From NCBI GenBank assembly GCA_002105175.1, contig MCGE01000005.1, positions 496,001-560,000 on the forward strand: DNA of 64,000 bases. The letters run 5' to 3'. The notes below the pieces were generated by a model. That model was not told the DNA's origin, made no database searches, and saw only the letters and a list, made by a program, of their open reading frames with translations. Position numbers and translations under genes: made by a program. This document shows positions 39,301 to 50,994 of the stretch, in pieces; positions within the stretch are counted from its first letter, which is position 1, and the number at the start of each line of letters is the position of its first letter. The stretch comes from Absidia repens. Its lineage: Eukaryota; Mucoromycota; Mucoromycetes; Mucorales; Cunninghamellaceae.

Positions 39301-40072
39301 TTACACTTGTAGCCGGAATTCGTTCCCCTCTATCATCCCACTGTTGATCTTTTCAACGTATGCCCCTATTTCTTAACTTTTTTTTTTTTTTTACTTTACC
39401 TTGTCATATAAAAACAAGTGTATCCAAAATTCACGAGCAGTTGATAAGAGTAGGAGAAGGACGACCATTGGAAGAGAAGAAGCAATGGGAAAAAGCCCCA
39501 ATCCTATAACCTGCCCTCTTTTCCACTTTTCCACTGAGAACAGCAATAGCAATATCAACAACAATTCCATCCATAAAATAGTGCCGTAAACATTCACCCC
39601 AATAAAAAAAAGTCGCATAAAAATCTGCTGATCAGGTGAGGAATAATAGTTGGCTCATATCGTCAATTGTATCCTGTTTCCAAGTTGTTCGCTTGAATTC
39701 TCCTTGATGCATTTCGAATATCTCGTCCAACGCCATTTCTAGTCCAGTCTCCATGTTGATGATGTTGATAAAATCGATACAAGCTAATGCTATTGCTGTT
39801 CTCATCCCACCACTGCTCTCCTCTCCCCTGTCCCTCACTGACTAATAATCTTTTTTCTAAAAATAAACTTACTGTAGTAATTCCTTGACGGCGTCATTCG
39901 TTTTGCCCGTGGCCAATACGTAGTCTTGAATAATCTTGAGCACCTTATCGGAACGAATCCTTGGTCGTCTATGGTCATTGTTGAGTTTAATAGTATCGAA
40001 CCATAAGAATTGGGCGTCCAGAAAGATATCGCTAAAGAGATCGTCAAACTTGGATAATAAACAAAAGTCCAT
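36320..40072 (-). CDS. SET-domain histone H4K20 methyltransferase (Set9/Suv4-20-like), interrupted
   Basis: This gene resembles fungal Set9 / animal Suv4-20, which methylates H4 Lys20 on chromatin. The 5' part is exons 40072-39873 and about 39833-39632 (LDAQFLWFDTIKLNNDHRRP, EMHQGEFKRTTWKQ), which matches the Set9 N-terminus. That frame then stops at TGA (39634) with no GT donor before it. After about 600 nt the frame resumes from ATG 39021 in exons 39022-38936, 38831-38576, 38467-38444 (24 nt), 38355-38219, 38145-38030 and 37962-36320, giving 753 aa on its own. Numbered from that ATG, SET motifs are FVNHDCEPNAK (112-122), DELTAFYGKHYFGENN (143-158) and a CxCxCxxC zinc cluster (159-166). The long last exon is low complexity, with a C-terminal zinc-finger-like pair (CVVCDRAL and RCPRCERHVRVFDQEW) as in other fungal Set9 proteins. 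It may be split, frameshifted or non-canonically spliced. Confidence 0.8.
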
Positions 40073-41361
40073 ATATCGAAGTAGCAGAGTGGTGTGGAGT
40101 ATATATATAAAAGAGATTGATGAAAAGAATAATAACAGAGAAAAAAAAAAGGGGGGAAGAAAGAAAAAAGGGTATTTACAAATTAATAGGAATGTTCATC
40201 AAAAGGTAATAAAATAAAAAAAGTGAAATGAAAAGAAAAAAGCGAAGAAAAAAAAAAAGAAAAGAAAAAAAGAAAAGAAAAAAAAAATCGGACCAACCAG
40301 GTTTTTTTTTTGTTCCAAACCAAAAATAAAAAAAAACTCTCACACACTACAAATGCATGTGATTGGAGCGAATTGATTGAAGCGCCGCTTTCCACCATTG
40401 CCTTGAATTGAATTTTTTACTATAAAGAATCTAAAATAGAAGAGGATGATGGGGTACAAACACGATTTCAAAGTGATGTCATTTAAATGTCTTTATTTGA
40501 ATCTTATTTTTTTTTTCAACCAGTTTTATTGTTCATGTGGCTCCCTTTCGCCCATGAATGGAATTGATATGCCCCCAAAGCACTTTTACTGTAGACACAG
40601 TATTAAAAAACCAACCCTCAGGTAAACAAAAATTGGTTTTAGAGAGCACACTTAATGAAATTCAATAAAGGTAAGCGAGGGAGAGATAATAAAATGATAG
40701 AATAGAAGACTGCAGCGAATCATGATATAATTAATATGGTGAAGAGAGAAAATGATGGGATAAAAAAGTGATCATGGAAGAGTACTGTAACAGTGGAATA
40801 GAGGACGAAGCTAACTATGGCATGGCAGTAGAATACAAGGTAGACCGTTTTTACAAGAAATTACCTTCAGTAAGAATCTCACCATCACACATGATGGAAA
40901 TTGGCCGCAGATCAAATCTATGGATCCGATCTGCCAAGAAAGAGACACTAATTTGAAATGGGTAAAAAAAAATAAAAATAAAAACTGGACATGTATTTAT
41001 ATTGTGTCGCTATTCTCGTTATAATTGTAAGAAAAGACTGTTCTTTTACCAAATTGGGTTGTTTTGAGTCCTACGTCTGATTATAAGATACGATTATGAT
41101 ATCTGACGAATCTGGTTGCTTTTACTGCCTTGCTTGATATCATTTATAAAGAACATGATAACCTCAACCACACTGTATATAATAGGGACCCGGAATAATG
41201 ATGCATAATTGCATAATTAATGTGGATAATATCGCTGTTCTGATGTGTGTAGTCATGCTACAATGATCCGTTGGACCTTCGTTTGTGTTTTGTTCATCGA
41301 AATGAAAGCGTTATCGAAGAAAATGGGCAAATCCGCAGTGCAGCGAGAGACCGCCAAAATA

Positions 41362-42060
41362 TTTCATACCCCGCCCACGTGAATATTTATTTTCTCTCCC
41401 GCCATTTTTTATTTTCGCTCTCTTTCTTTTTTTCCATCTTTATTTTTCTTCACCATTCGACTTCTATGGGGATATGTTGAACTTAGAATAGTGTCAGGAC
41501 TAGTTTAGAAGGGGTTTCAGCTCAGGAATCACAAGATGCATGGGGAAACCTTTTCATTTTGGATTCAGGATTAGGAACCACCATTAGTTGGCTCTTTTGA
41601 AGCTCATTAGCTTAGTTTAGTCATAGTTTGTCCATAGTTTGTATCGTCATCTAAATAAAATATATACATTTTTACACACTTCAATATACAATATTTCAAT
41701 AATCTGTTTCATGATTTTTCCAAGTGATCTCTTTTACATACTACAATAGGATCCTCATGCTTTGGACGGTAGTTTTTACCATGCCCCATTGGCACTTACA
41801 TGTCATGTTCAATAGATCCTTTTCTACCATCGTCGTTTTAGATAAATATTGACTATTACTAAGATTCCCCACCAGTCTCTTTTATACATTACACAGCACA
41901 GGATATACCCAAAATTTCTTCGTTAGAATTGTTCCTTTGGTTTATGATGACCATATTGCTTCAATAAAATACGCCTTTTATTAACCATTCTCTGACTCAT
42001 TAGTTAGTGGACAGTATAGTTGTTGCAGCAGTTTTGTGAGTGCTCTATCAAACATCTACT
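41362..42060 (+). repeat. Dispersed repeat copy R6 (near full length)
   Basis: The copy begins CATACCCCGCCCACGTGAAT with the pyrimidine tract after it, then GTGTCAGGACTAGTTTAGAA, AGATGCATGGGGAAACC, AATAAAATATA near 41654 and a second AATAAAATACG near 41964. It ends near the CTCTGACTCATTAG block. Confidence 0.8.
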
Positions 42061-42992
42061 TTCTATACACTTATTACGACTACTTTTTCCTCAGAGCTCT
42101 ATTAACTTATCGACTAGTTCAAGTTACTCTACATCGAGTTGTCTTATTCTAGTTCTACCGCTCAAATTAATAAACCTAGGATGTTTTGTGAGCTAAGCAT
42201 GACACTATTATAAGTTATTCATTTCTTCTGCTCTATGACTGACTTCTTCTCTAAAGTCTCATTAAATGGTTTTGCGGCTCCAGGTTATTTGATATGAAAC
42301 ACTGTTTTTTTTCGCACTTTAGCATTGATACTAATCAACTTCAAACGCTAGTGCCTTCAATAAAGAGGGTATACGGTATATATTTAATTCACTGTTTCTA
42401 TTAAGTACAATGTAACAAAATAAAAGAACATAACCATCCAGATGGAATCTAACTGGTGCAAAATGAACCACCTACCAAAGTACAAAAGAGCAAGACATTA
42501 TCACACAGCCTATCATTCCTCCACGTGCACAAAATGCTGAGGGCTGAGCATATGGTAGTTTGGGTCCCAAGAACTGCGAAATGGTTGAGGCTTCATAGCA
42601 AACCGCGACTTCACCCATCATTCCCTCTCTACCATTATATTCAGTAAAATAGCAGTTTCCTAATCCTCACTGGATCAGAAGACTGTTTATTATTTTTTAT
42701 ATGACGCTAAAATAAATACTAATTCTAGATACTAAAACGTTCTGCGCAGTTCGATGACAAAAAAAATATTCACTAAAGGGGTTCGAAGAATCAAACTTAT
42801 GATATAGGGACTGATAGAGAAAAGGTTGAAATCAGTGGTATGGAATGGAATTCACATATAGCTTCATGTGATCACGTTTTGTTGTATTAAGGACGCAAGT
42901 GCTCGCGGACGGAGTTAAAATGTTGCAGGGAAAAAGGGGCTCAAACCATTTCTTGCTTTTTCCCTCTACTTCTTTTTTTTCCCTCTGAATAT

Positions 42993-42998
42993 CCACGT
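42993..42998. promoter_or_regulatory. CACGTG E-box before the HutD-hydrolase gene
   Basis: A palindromic CACGTG followed by TATATATC lies about 45 bp upstream of the ATG at 43041. It is a possible bHLH-factor site combined with a TATA-like element. The same CACGTG hexamer opens the dispersed repeat, but the flanks differ here. The functional role is inferred. Confidence 0.35.
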
Positions 42999-43040
42999 GT
43001 ATATATCTATTTAATATCATATTTTATATTTATTTTCAAA

Positions 43041-45628
43041 ATGACCATTACGAAGCATGTCCATGACAAGCAGCATTTGAAGGGGCCTATTTTTGAATCA
43101 GACTCGCCTGAACCGACCTTACTCACAGTCACCAAGCTTGACCCAACGTAAGTAGAACAAACATAATTCCTTTCGATACATTAATCACTCTAAAACATCC
43201 CCTCCTCATTTTTTTTTTTTGTCAATACCTGTAGAAAAGACTATCGAACTCAAACATGGAAGAATGGGCTTGGAACAACTTCTGAAATTGGCATTTACCC
43301 ACCAGAAAAGGACTTTAGAATGGACTCTTTCTTTTGGCGCCTTAGTACTCACGTTATAAAGAACAACTGTTACTTTTCGTTGTTTCCCGGTTATGACTGG
43401 TAAGAAAAAAAAATGGAATACTGAAGGGCGGCATTGGTGATTATGGGATGGATCATGTTTAGATGAACATTAACAAGAAAACGTCTTGTCTTCTTTTCAA
43501 ACATCACCTGATGGCGGTAGTACAACCATCGTCCTTCCAAATGAAAACAATGCAACCTTCAAACTGAATCATCAAGATCGTGAAAACTTCAGTACTATAA
43601 AGCCTCTTTTTCCCTATACATGGCACGGTGAATGGTACGTAAAAAATTTATTAGATGGCAAAAAGGAACTAAACGGTGTGCCTTTGATTTTGTTTAGGGA
43701 AACGCACTGTCGCATGAACAAGGACCCGGTGACAAGTCTCCAATTCATGATCAAGCGTGACCTTGGCAAAGCTCAATTCTATGTAGAAAAACTTGGTCAA
43801 CCTGTCTCCAATGAAAGTGGCGAAACTGGGAAACGACTCATTCTCGGCGTCTTTTGTCTGGTTTACGTGGTGGAAGGTCATGTTCGCATATCTATAGATG
43901 ACAGCACGCATCATTCTCGGGTTCCTATGACCACTGGCCAAACTCTTTGCATTGAACGTGATGAAGATGCCAGTCCTACCAACATGTTAATGCAAGCAAC
44001 TGATGAACACGGAGTTGTGGGAAATGATGATACAGGTAATTCCCAACAAAAGAAAGACGGAGGGGGGGGGGGAAAGAGGGAGAAGCTGTCATGACATGAA
44101 CTGATTCTTAAAATTATTTCAGATGCTAACGTTGTGATAATTCAAATCTCGGAAACCAAGCACCACGAAACTTCTAGTGTCAGCACAGCCGCCGAATATT
44201 TTGCATATTATCATCACGCAGCACCCTCCGCCAACTATACCAATAAATCACCTGGCATACCACCCACCACTACTGCCGACGCTACATCCACTGTTCCCGT
44301 CACTGAATTAGATGTACCTAGTGCTAGACGGCGCCGCGATGGAAATCAAGATCGAAGACGAAGCTCGCTGGTGTTATATGATGATAAAGGCAAGTCCAGC
44401 CTTGGAAAGCAGCATCAGCAACGTCAAGATTCCAACCTTCCCTCGTTAGATCTGTCCACCACAAGCATTCCCAACGTTATATTGGAAAACGAAAACGAAA
44501 ACATCTCATCGCCAGTAACACACATCCAGCCTACGGCACCAGACAAGTTATTAACGTTATCCACCACTACGACTACTACTGCTACTACTTCAACGGCATC
44601 CAATGATCCTTGGGAAAATCAACTGAACCGCACCACTAGCAGCATTGATGATGATGTACGCCGGGATGGCGTGGCAACCCTCTTACGAGGCTCGTTGGAT
44701 CCTGCCCAAATATATGTCCCACCCTCTGCCGCATTAATGAACAAAGATACCGATGTTCCTCCGCCAGTTGTTCGTGACCGTTTAGTGATTGAAGATTATG
44801 CGGAGCACACGGTCAGCACGGCGTGGATCAAGATGATGGAACAAGGTCTTTCTGAATGGATCCGGCTACCTGTTATCATATGTCGAGGTGCGGAAGATGG
44901 GTAAATTGAAAACAAAACAAAACAAACATGCAAAAGAACTTAGCTTGATATGTCTTCGTTTTTTTAAAATTTGATAGACCAGTGGTTGGAATTACAGCTG
45001 CTGTTCATGGCAACGAATTGAATGGTGTACCTTGTATTCATCGGTAAGTCGGACAAAAAACAATAGAAGGGCCGAGTGTATTTTTGACTCACATTGCTTT
45101 ATGTGTATGTACAGAGTTGTCTCGGAAATCGATGTGGGGCAATTAAAAGGCACAGTGGTGGCGATTCCTTGTGTGAATGTGGTGGGCTACTTGAAGTTCC
45201 AACGTGAATTTGCCGATGGACGTGACCTGAATCGCCAATTTCCCGGAAAAGAGGATGGGTTTGCTTCGCAAGTCTTTAGCTACCAACTCATGCACAAAAT
45301 CATCTCCCAATTTAACTATCTCATTGATTTGCATACTGCGAGCTTTGGCCGAGTCAACTCATATTATGTTAGGTCGGATATGGTAAGATGGAAACAATAG
45401 GCAGAAGAGAAAAAAGAAAGAAAGCGAACTGTGAATACAAGGTTTTTTAATTTTGATTTTATTTTGGTTTTGTTACAACAGAATGACCCAGTATCAGCTA
45501 CTTTGGCCCACTTACAACAACCTCAAATCGTCCTTCACAATTCTGGTCAAGATGGTAAGCAAGTCAAAAGTTGCAAAGAAACGAAAAAAAAAGAGGAAAA
45601 CGAGATGAAGTACTAACTCTTGGGTGTC

Positions 45629-45671
<43 letters not shown>

Positions 45672-46380
45672 TTATGGATTCTATTATTGACGATATATAG
45701 GTACTTTGCGTTCTGCTGCTAGTGCACGGGGCATCAAAGCCATCACCGTCGAAATCGGCAACCCACAACTGTTTCAAAACCAATACGTTCAGGTAAAACA
45801 AAACATGCACCGTTTCCCACTGCTGTCCCAACATCACATACGACGAAAGGTTTTACTTGATTGAATATTCACTTTCCTTTTCCTTGCTGTTTTATTTTCC
45901 TCTATAGTGGTCTTACTTTGGCGTCATGCGAATTTTGGATCATTTGGATATGTATGCGTTACCAGAAACAACAACCAAGGACGAAAATGGACTCAGCCGC
46001 GGCCCTCCAAGTACGATTTTATGCTCTAAAGGGTTCTGGATTTATACTCGTACCGGTGGTATTCTCGAAGTATATCCAGGTGTCAACAGCATTATTCGGA
46101 AAGGCGATACCATTGCCCGAGTAAAGAATATTTTTGGCAACCTAGTGGATACTTATTTTGCTCCTTGTGGTGGAATCGTAAGTCCTTTCTGCTGAATTCT
46201 ATTGAACGGACAACTTCAAAATTATGATGATAATGGGCACCTTCTTCGGTTTTTGTTTTATTGTAGGTGATCGGAAGAAGCTCAAATCCAGTGGCCATGG
46301 CGGGTGACCGGATTTTGCATCTAGGTGTGATCAAGAAGAAAGGCGAAGTGTTACCCAAAGAAGCCAAGGAAAACTACTAG
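43041..46380 (+). CDS. HutD-like cupin fused to AstE/AspA-type zinc hydrolase
   Basis: A 794-aa protein in eleven exons: 43041-43147, 43235-43399, 43521-43634, 43698-44035, 44123-44900, 44978-45043, 45115-45382, 45482-45554, 45701-45792, 45908-46177 and 46267-46380. All are in phase. Residues about 25-255 match the HutD/Ves cupin family: [39 protein letters not shown] and [18 protein letters not shown]. Residues about 260-470 are a Ser/Thr/Pro-rich linker encoded in one large exon. Residues about 475-785 form a succinylglutamate desuccinylase/aspartoacylase domain. Its zinc ligands are His511 and Glu514 ([10 protein letters not shown]) and His596 ([11 protein letters not shown]), the substrate-binding stretch is DLNRQFPG (560-567) and the catalytic Glu is Glu654 (VEIGNP). 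HutD is tied to histidine utilisation; AstE/AspA enzymes remove acyl groups from Glu/Asp. A joint role in N-acyl or formimino amino-acid breakdown is inferred. There is no signal peptide. Confidence 0.88.
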
Positions 46381-46750
46381 TGATTTAAACCATATCAAGT
46401 AAGTACTATAAGGATGGTGCGTGCATGCATTTCTTTTTGGGTTGGATGTCATTCTCATAGCACTGATTTGCTTTTTTTGTTTATCTTTATTGCGTTAGGT
46501 TCGAATCGCATATTTCCATGGGCCTGCTTGTTATAGTTATAGTTGTAGTCAAACAGGTGTGGGTATATGGGGTGATGTTTTTTTGTTCCTATTTCTTCTT
46601 CTTCTTTGTTTTGTTTTATTAGCACACATTTATATCAATAAAAACATGGTGATTATACAAAAAAAAAAAAAAGTGGCTCTATTAGATATGATTTATTTAC
46701 ACATGATGATTTAAAAATAAGGGGAAGGGGATATATAATATAATAGAGGA
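46381..46750. other. Convergent 3' spacer with a 3'-UTR intron
   Basis: After the stop at 46380, a GTAAGT (46399) and a pyrimidine-rich TTATTGCGTTAG (ending 46498) define a probable 100-nt intron in the 3' UTR of the HutD-hydrolase gene. AATAAA at 46637-46642 is a likely poly(A) signal. The remainder is the 3' flank of the minus-strand neighbour. Confidence 0.55.
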
Positions 46751-47395
46751 TTAGAAACGGGCAGTTGTGAAGGAAAAATGGGGGACAGTGGGTTTTGATA
46801 TGGATGCAGAATGATATGTATTATCCATGTGGGAAAGACGGCTTACATAAAGGGGTAATCGGACATCATCATCTTCATAATGGTCGTCATCAGTATGATG
46901 GAAAGAGGAAGAAGCAGAGGATAATCCAGGGGAAGGCGTTGTATCAATAGAAGGACGTTGACGCTGAGCAGAAACCGTACGTTGAGTGGAGGAGGAAGGG
47001 GTGGGTATTGATTCCAAATCGATATGGTGCTGTCGGCGAGCTTTTCCATTTTTTATTAATTGTTGTTGTTGAAGGTCCATGCGTTCCTTGTATTCAGCTT
47101 CATAATCGCGCGTAGGGTCGATGGAGTCAGGCTCCTCACAAATAAAGCCCAATTCTTCGAAAAAAACATGTATATCGGCGGGAATAATATGATTGTCTTG
47201 ATCAATTCTTGTTTCTTCAGGGGTCAACGAGATGATTTGAAAAAGGTTTTCTTGCGATTCACAGTCATCAAGGTATTCCACAACAGGGTCTTCCTGATTG
47301 GCGCAGTTCTCGTAATAATCATCATCGTAACAGTCATCTGTGAGAGATATTAATTCTAAACCAGGGATGAAAAATTCTTGGTTATGATTGTCCAT
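46751..47395 (-). CDS. Acidic low-complexity protein, unknown function
   Basis: A 214-aa single-exon frame from ATG 47395 to TAA 46751. I do not recognise a family. The N-terminal half is acidic (SLTDDCYDDDYYENCANQED, PADIHVFFEELGFICEEP). A basic glutamine/arginine patch follows (LQQQQLIKNGKARRQHH), then a Ser/Thr/Pro-rich tail and DDDHYEDDDVRLPLYVSRL. The open frame continues 83 codons upstream of this ATG, but that part (HTHN and poly-Phe before the Met) looks like leader sequence. The acidic start and disordered body could fit a regulatory or nuclear protein, but no function is assigned. Confidence 0.55.
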   Translation of the reverse strand: MDNHNQEFFIPGLELISLTDDCYDDDYYENCANQEDPVVEYLDDCESQENLFQIISLTPEETRIDQDNHIIPADIHVFFEELGFICEEPDSIDPTRDYEAEYKERMDLQQQQLIKNGKARRQHHIDLESIPTPSSSTQRTVSAQRQRPSIDTTPSPGLSSASSSFHHTDDDHYEDDDVRLPLYVSRLSHMDNTYHSASISKPTVPHFSFTTARF

Positions 47396-49954
47396 ATTGT
47401 GTGTATGTGTAAAGGGTATAGGAGTTGACAAAAATAAATAAATAAAAAAAAATTGTTTCTCGGAGCGTTCATATTTATATCGATCCTGGACAACGGGAAA
47501 ACAAGGAATTTCGAGATGTATCAGCCAATCATGTAGCTGGCTGGGATTGCACTTACAGATAGCTTCTTTGATAAAGGAAAAGATAAAAAAGAACAGCCTG
47601 ACTTCGGAGTTTCTAAATTTGCGAGAATGGTGCAAATGTACCATTTCGAATTATCATCATGAGTTATATATAGCTAAATCACTCACAAGAAAAATGAAGT
47701 CATTGCTGCCAATAAATAACGCAAGTTCGTATATGTTATCGAGCCATTTCATCAACACATATATATACTAAGATCCCATACCCCAACTCTTCAATTTCTT
47801 TTTGTAATCGGTATTTTAAAAAACAAACTTTTTTTATTTAAACAAAATATACCCCCTCTAAACATTTCCCAAATGTAGTATAATACTAAAGCGCTATAAC
47901 TACTGTTAACCAATAACAATAAAACTAACGCTAACTAAATGTTCCCACAGCATCAAACATGTTTTCGCATAATGAATCTTAAGACAAAATCCTATCCCCA
48001 AGGATAACAAGCCAAACCAAGTAATCATCATCGGAACGATAAAAGATTTGATTTATTGACAAAAAACCAACCCCGCTTGGTCAGGGCATATGCTCTAAAC
48101 ATGTCAACAAATCAATGCACCGCATCTGTCGTATCATACATGCATTTTTTTTTTTTTTTTGAAATGAAAAAATCATCAGAGGCTTTTCGATCATACGATT
48201 TATAATGGATAGAGGGGGGAATTAGATATACCTGTAAATTCATATGAATAATGTCACCAGTTGAGTCACCAAGAATACATCCAACATTACTTTTCAGGAT
48301 AATGCAATACCGAAGTCAAATTCAGGGTAAGGTAAAAAAGGACCAAGGGACGATGTTTAGAGAAGAGAAGGACTTGCGTATAATCACCAAATAAAAAAGA
48401 ATTTAGTCAACAATCTTTACACAATCACACGCATAAAATGAACAACTGCCACACACACACTACCTAGTTTTAATTAGTTTCAGAATCCCGTATATTTACC
48501 TTGGTTTACCGCAAACAGAGAGAGACAATGTGCAGGTTCTGCCACAACGTCCAATGCTAGCGTCACTTCGAAGTGAGGATCGGAAAGATTCGGGATAAGT
48601 TTGGAAAAGGGAAGACAAAAAAAAACATTAGTCGCGGTTTCATGTTGGAACAACAAAAGCATGGTGTATCTAATAGCGCAAACAAAAAGAAAATCTGGTT
48701 TACCTTGACGTTAAGTTGCTGGGATAATTGGGAGCCTGCTATCATTTCGAATCAACCATAGCTAATCAGTTCTACAAGGGAAAGATATCCATAGAATAAA
48801 AGAGTGAGTCAGGCTATCCTTTTTTTTGCGCTCCTTAGTGTCATTTTTATTTTATGCGGTCTTTTTTATTTTATGCAGTCTTCTTTTTTTTTTTTTTGTC
48901 TTTTTTCTTTTTTTCCACAATGCTCTTTTTCCTCTCCCCTTTATTATTCAGTGTACATTATTCTTACAAATAGCTTTCTCTATACTTCAAAACAATTATC
49001 ATCTTTTTATTAGAATCAAAAGTCACAAAAAAGATCAGCTCGCAATCGACAAACAAGAAATCCGAACCAGCTGTGGGTTACTATTTGTATGGCTGGAAAA
49101 TGTTTACTTCGTGAATGGTAAACACAGACGAATACAAACATTATTAGTCCAAACTTACTCAAACTTATGTACTATCCTCTTTATACAGATTATCTCACCA
49201 TGAAGACTTCCTCTTATAGTCGAGACTTTTCCCGGCTGTCAACCAATTACCTATTGTCAGCAAGATTTTTTGTGATGGTCATACACGTTTCAATGGTATT
49301 TTATCATATAATATTAATCTTTATTGCTGCTTTTGTTAAAGGCCATTATACTAACGGCATTTTTCAACGCCTTTTCTTTTCCTTAGTGATATAAATCTTC
49401 TTTGCAACATATTCTTTATTCTTTGTGTCTCCCAGTGCTTTTATCAACCCTATGAACCTTTTGAATGTAAGACACAGTATGAATGAAAAGGCGACTACGC
49501 TGAAAGTGGAGCCTACTAATATTCTTTCTTTTTTCTCTCTCTGTCTCTTTTTTTTTGAATTCGGCAAGTCTTGTGTTTATGATGCTGACCTCGTTTTGAC
49601 ATTGGATCTGACAATGATGGTGGCGTTTTCTCTTGATCATCTCAATCATCTCACTGGCCAGAGTTTTTGTGGTGGTGTGTGTTGGGTGTTGTCCGAACAT
49701 CTTACGTTCCTTTGCAGGCTCAAGTAGGTGGGGCTTGAAGGGGGATGTAAGGTCGTTGAATGCTGCTATTTGTGATTTTTGAGGATGGCCTTTTTATCTC
49801 TGGATACTTTGGGGATAATCTGGATGATGGATGTTGGATGTTGGTTGTCACTGAGCTGGGGATGTACTCGGGACCTGACTCCTACATTCTATTTTCCCGT
49901 GTCCCTCCCACTTTTCACTTTTCCCTTCATCAACCCAACTCAACGATATTATGG

Positions 49955-50160
49955 TGATCTTAGGTTAGTGTTAGGACTAGTTTAGAAGGGTTTCAGGTCA
50001 GGGATTACAAGGTGCAAAGGGAAACCCTTTCATTTTATATCTAGGATTTTGAACCACCTTTAGTTGGCTTTTTGGAGCCTTCATTAGCTTAGTCTAACGT
50101 TAGCTTGTCTCTATATCTGAATAAAATACGTGTCTTTTTACTTGTTTCAATGAAATATGT
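49955..50160 (+). repeat. Dispersed repeat copy R7 (partial)
   Basis: The central blocks are clear: GTTAGGACTAGTTTAGAAGG, GTGCAAAGGGAAACCCTTTC, TTTAGTTGGCTTTTTGGAGC and AATAAAATACGTG near 50121. The CACGTG end is not preserved. Confidence 0.75.
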
Positions 50161-50898
50161 CTCATTAGTCTCTCTTATGTTTTGCACAATACATTCCTTT
50201 TCTTTACTGGCAATCTTTTTCAATGAAATCGACTTTTATTTTGTAAATATGAATGAAATCGACCTTTTTCAAGGTATTGAAAAGTGGTATTGATCAATAC
50301 CAATTACTCTTTGAAATAGGTGTAAGAAAATGAAGATATTTCAGGCTGTGGATGTGTGTTTGATAATAGCATATTTGAGGCTCTGGATAGTTGAAGCTGT
50401 GTGTAATCTGATGTGTAAAATGACAAGTGCGAGAATAAGTGGAGGATTCGGGGGTAAAAATAAAATAAAGTGATAAAGGGGATACACAAATGGTGACGAT
50501 ATACGTAGATACTTTGATATATATATATATTGCTAATCAGGAACTAGGAATACGGCAAATAGTCTTTTATTGACTAGAATAATGCTGGGTATTTATAGTT
50601 TCCTATATCTAAGGTACCTAATTGATCGAGTAAAAGGTTCTATAGTTAATATGAGAATAAAAGAGGGTCAATGGATAGAGATTGGTATTGCGTCAGTGTA
50701 AACGTTTTTCATAGGATATGATAAAATGGTATGAGAGCCTGATGGTAACTAAATATCATCTAGATCGTATCTCAATTAATGCAACAATAATGTGTAGATA
50801 TAGGCGGTTTCATATATATTTGCTTTGTCAGGAACCAGGAACATGACACTCCTCACTAAGCTATTGCTAAAAGTCCTACGTTCTTCCTACACATAAAT

Positions 50899-50926
50899 AC
50901 ACACACACACACACACACACACACAA
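50899..50926. repeat. (CA)n microsatellite
   Basis: About 14 CA dinucleotides in non-coding sequence. Confidence 0.9.
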
Positions 50927-50994
50927 AACCCAGATTTTACTCATTCATCGAGACAATAAAAGTCATAAAAGAGATTAACCATGAAAAAACAAGA

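Larger units (their letters stand above)
40073..43040. other. Gene-free spacer with repeat copy R6
   Basis: This 3-kb region runs between the SET gene 5' end and the HutD-hydrolase start. It contains A/T-rich purine runs (about 40140-40280), repeat copy R6 (41362-42060) and an E-box-like CCACGTG about 45 bp upstream of the 43041 start, in front of a TATATAT stretch. A 62-codon frame at 40768 has no support beyond being open. Confidence 0.55.

Noticed and set aside
40768..40956. 62-codon plus-strand frame upstream of the SET gene
   Set aside because: It has some protein-like composition but no homologous motif, no promoter and no continuation through splice sites.
46500..46510. GGTTCGAATCG resembling a tRNA B-box
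   Set aside because: There is no A-box or acceptor stem at the correct distance, and the site is the downstream edge of a 3'-UTR intron.
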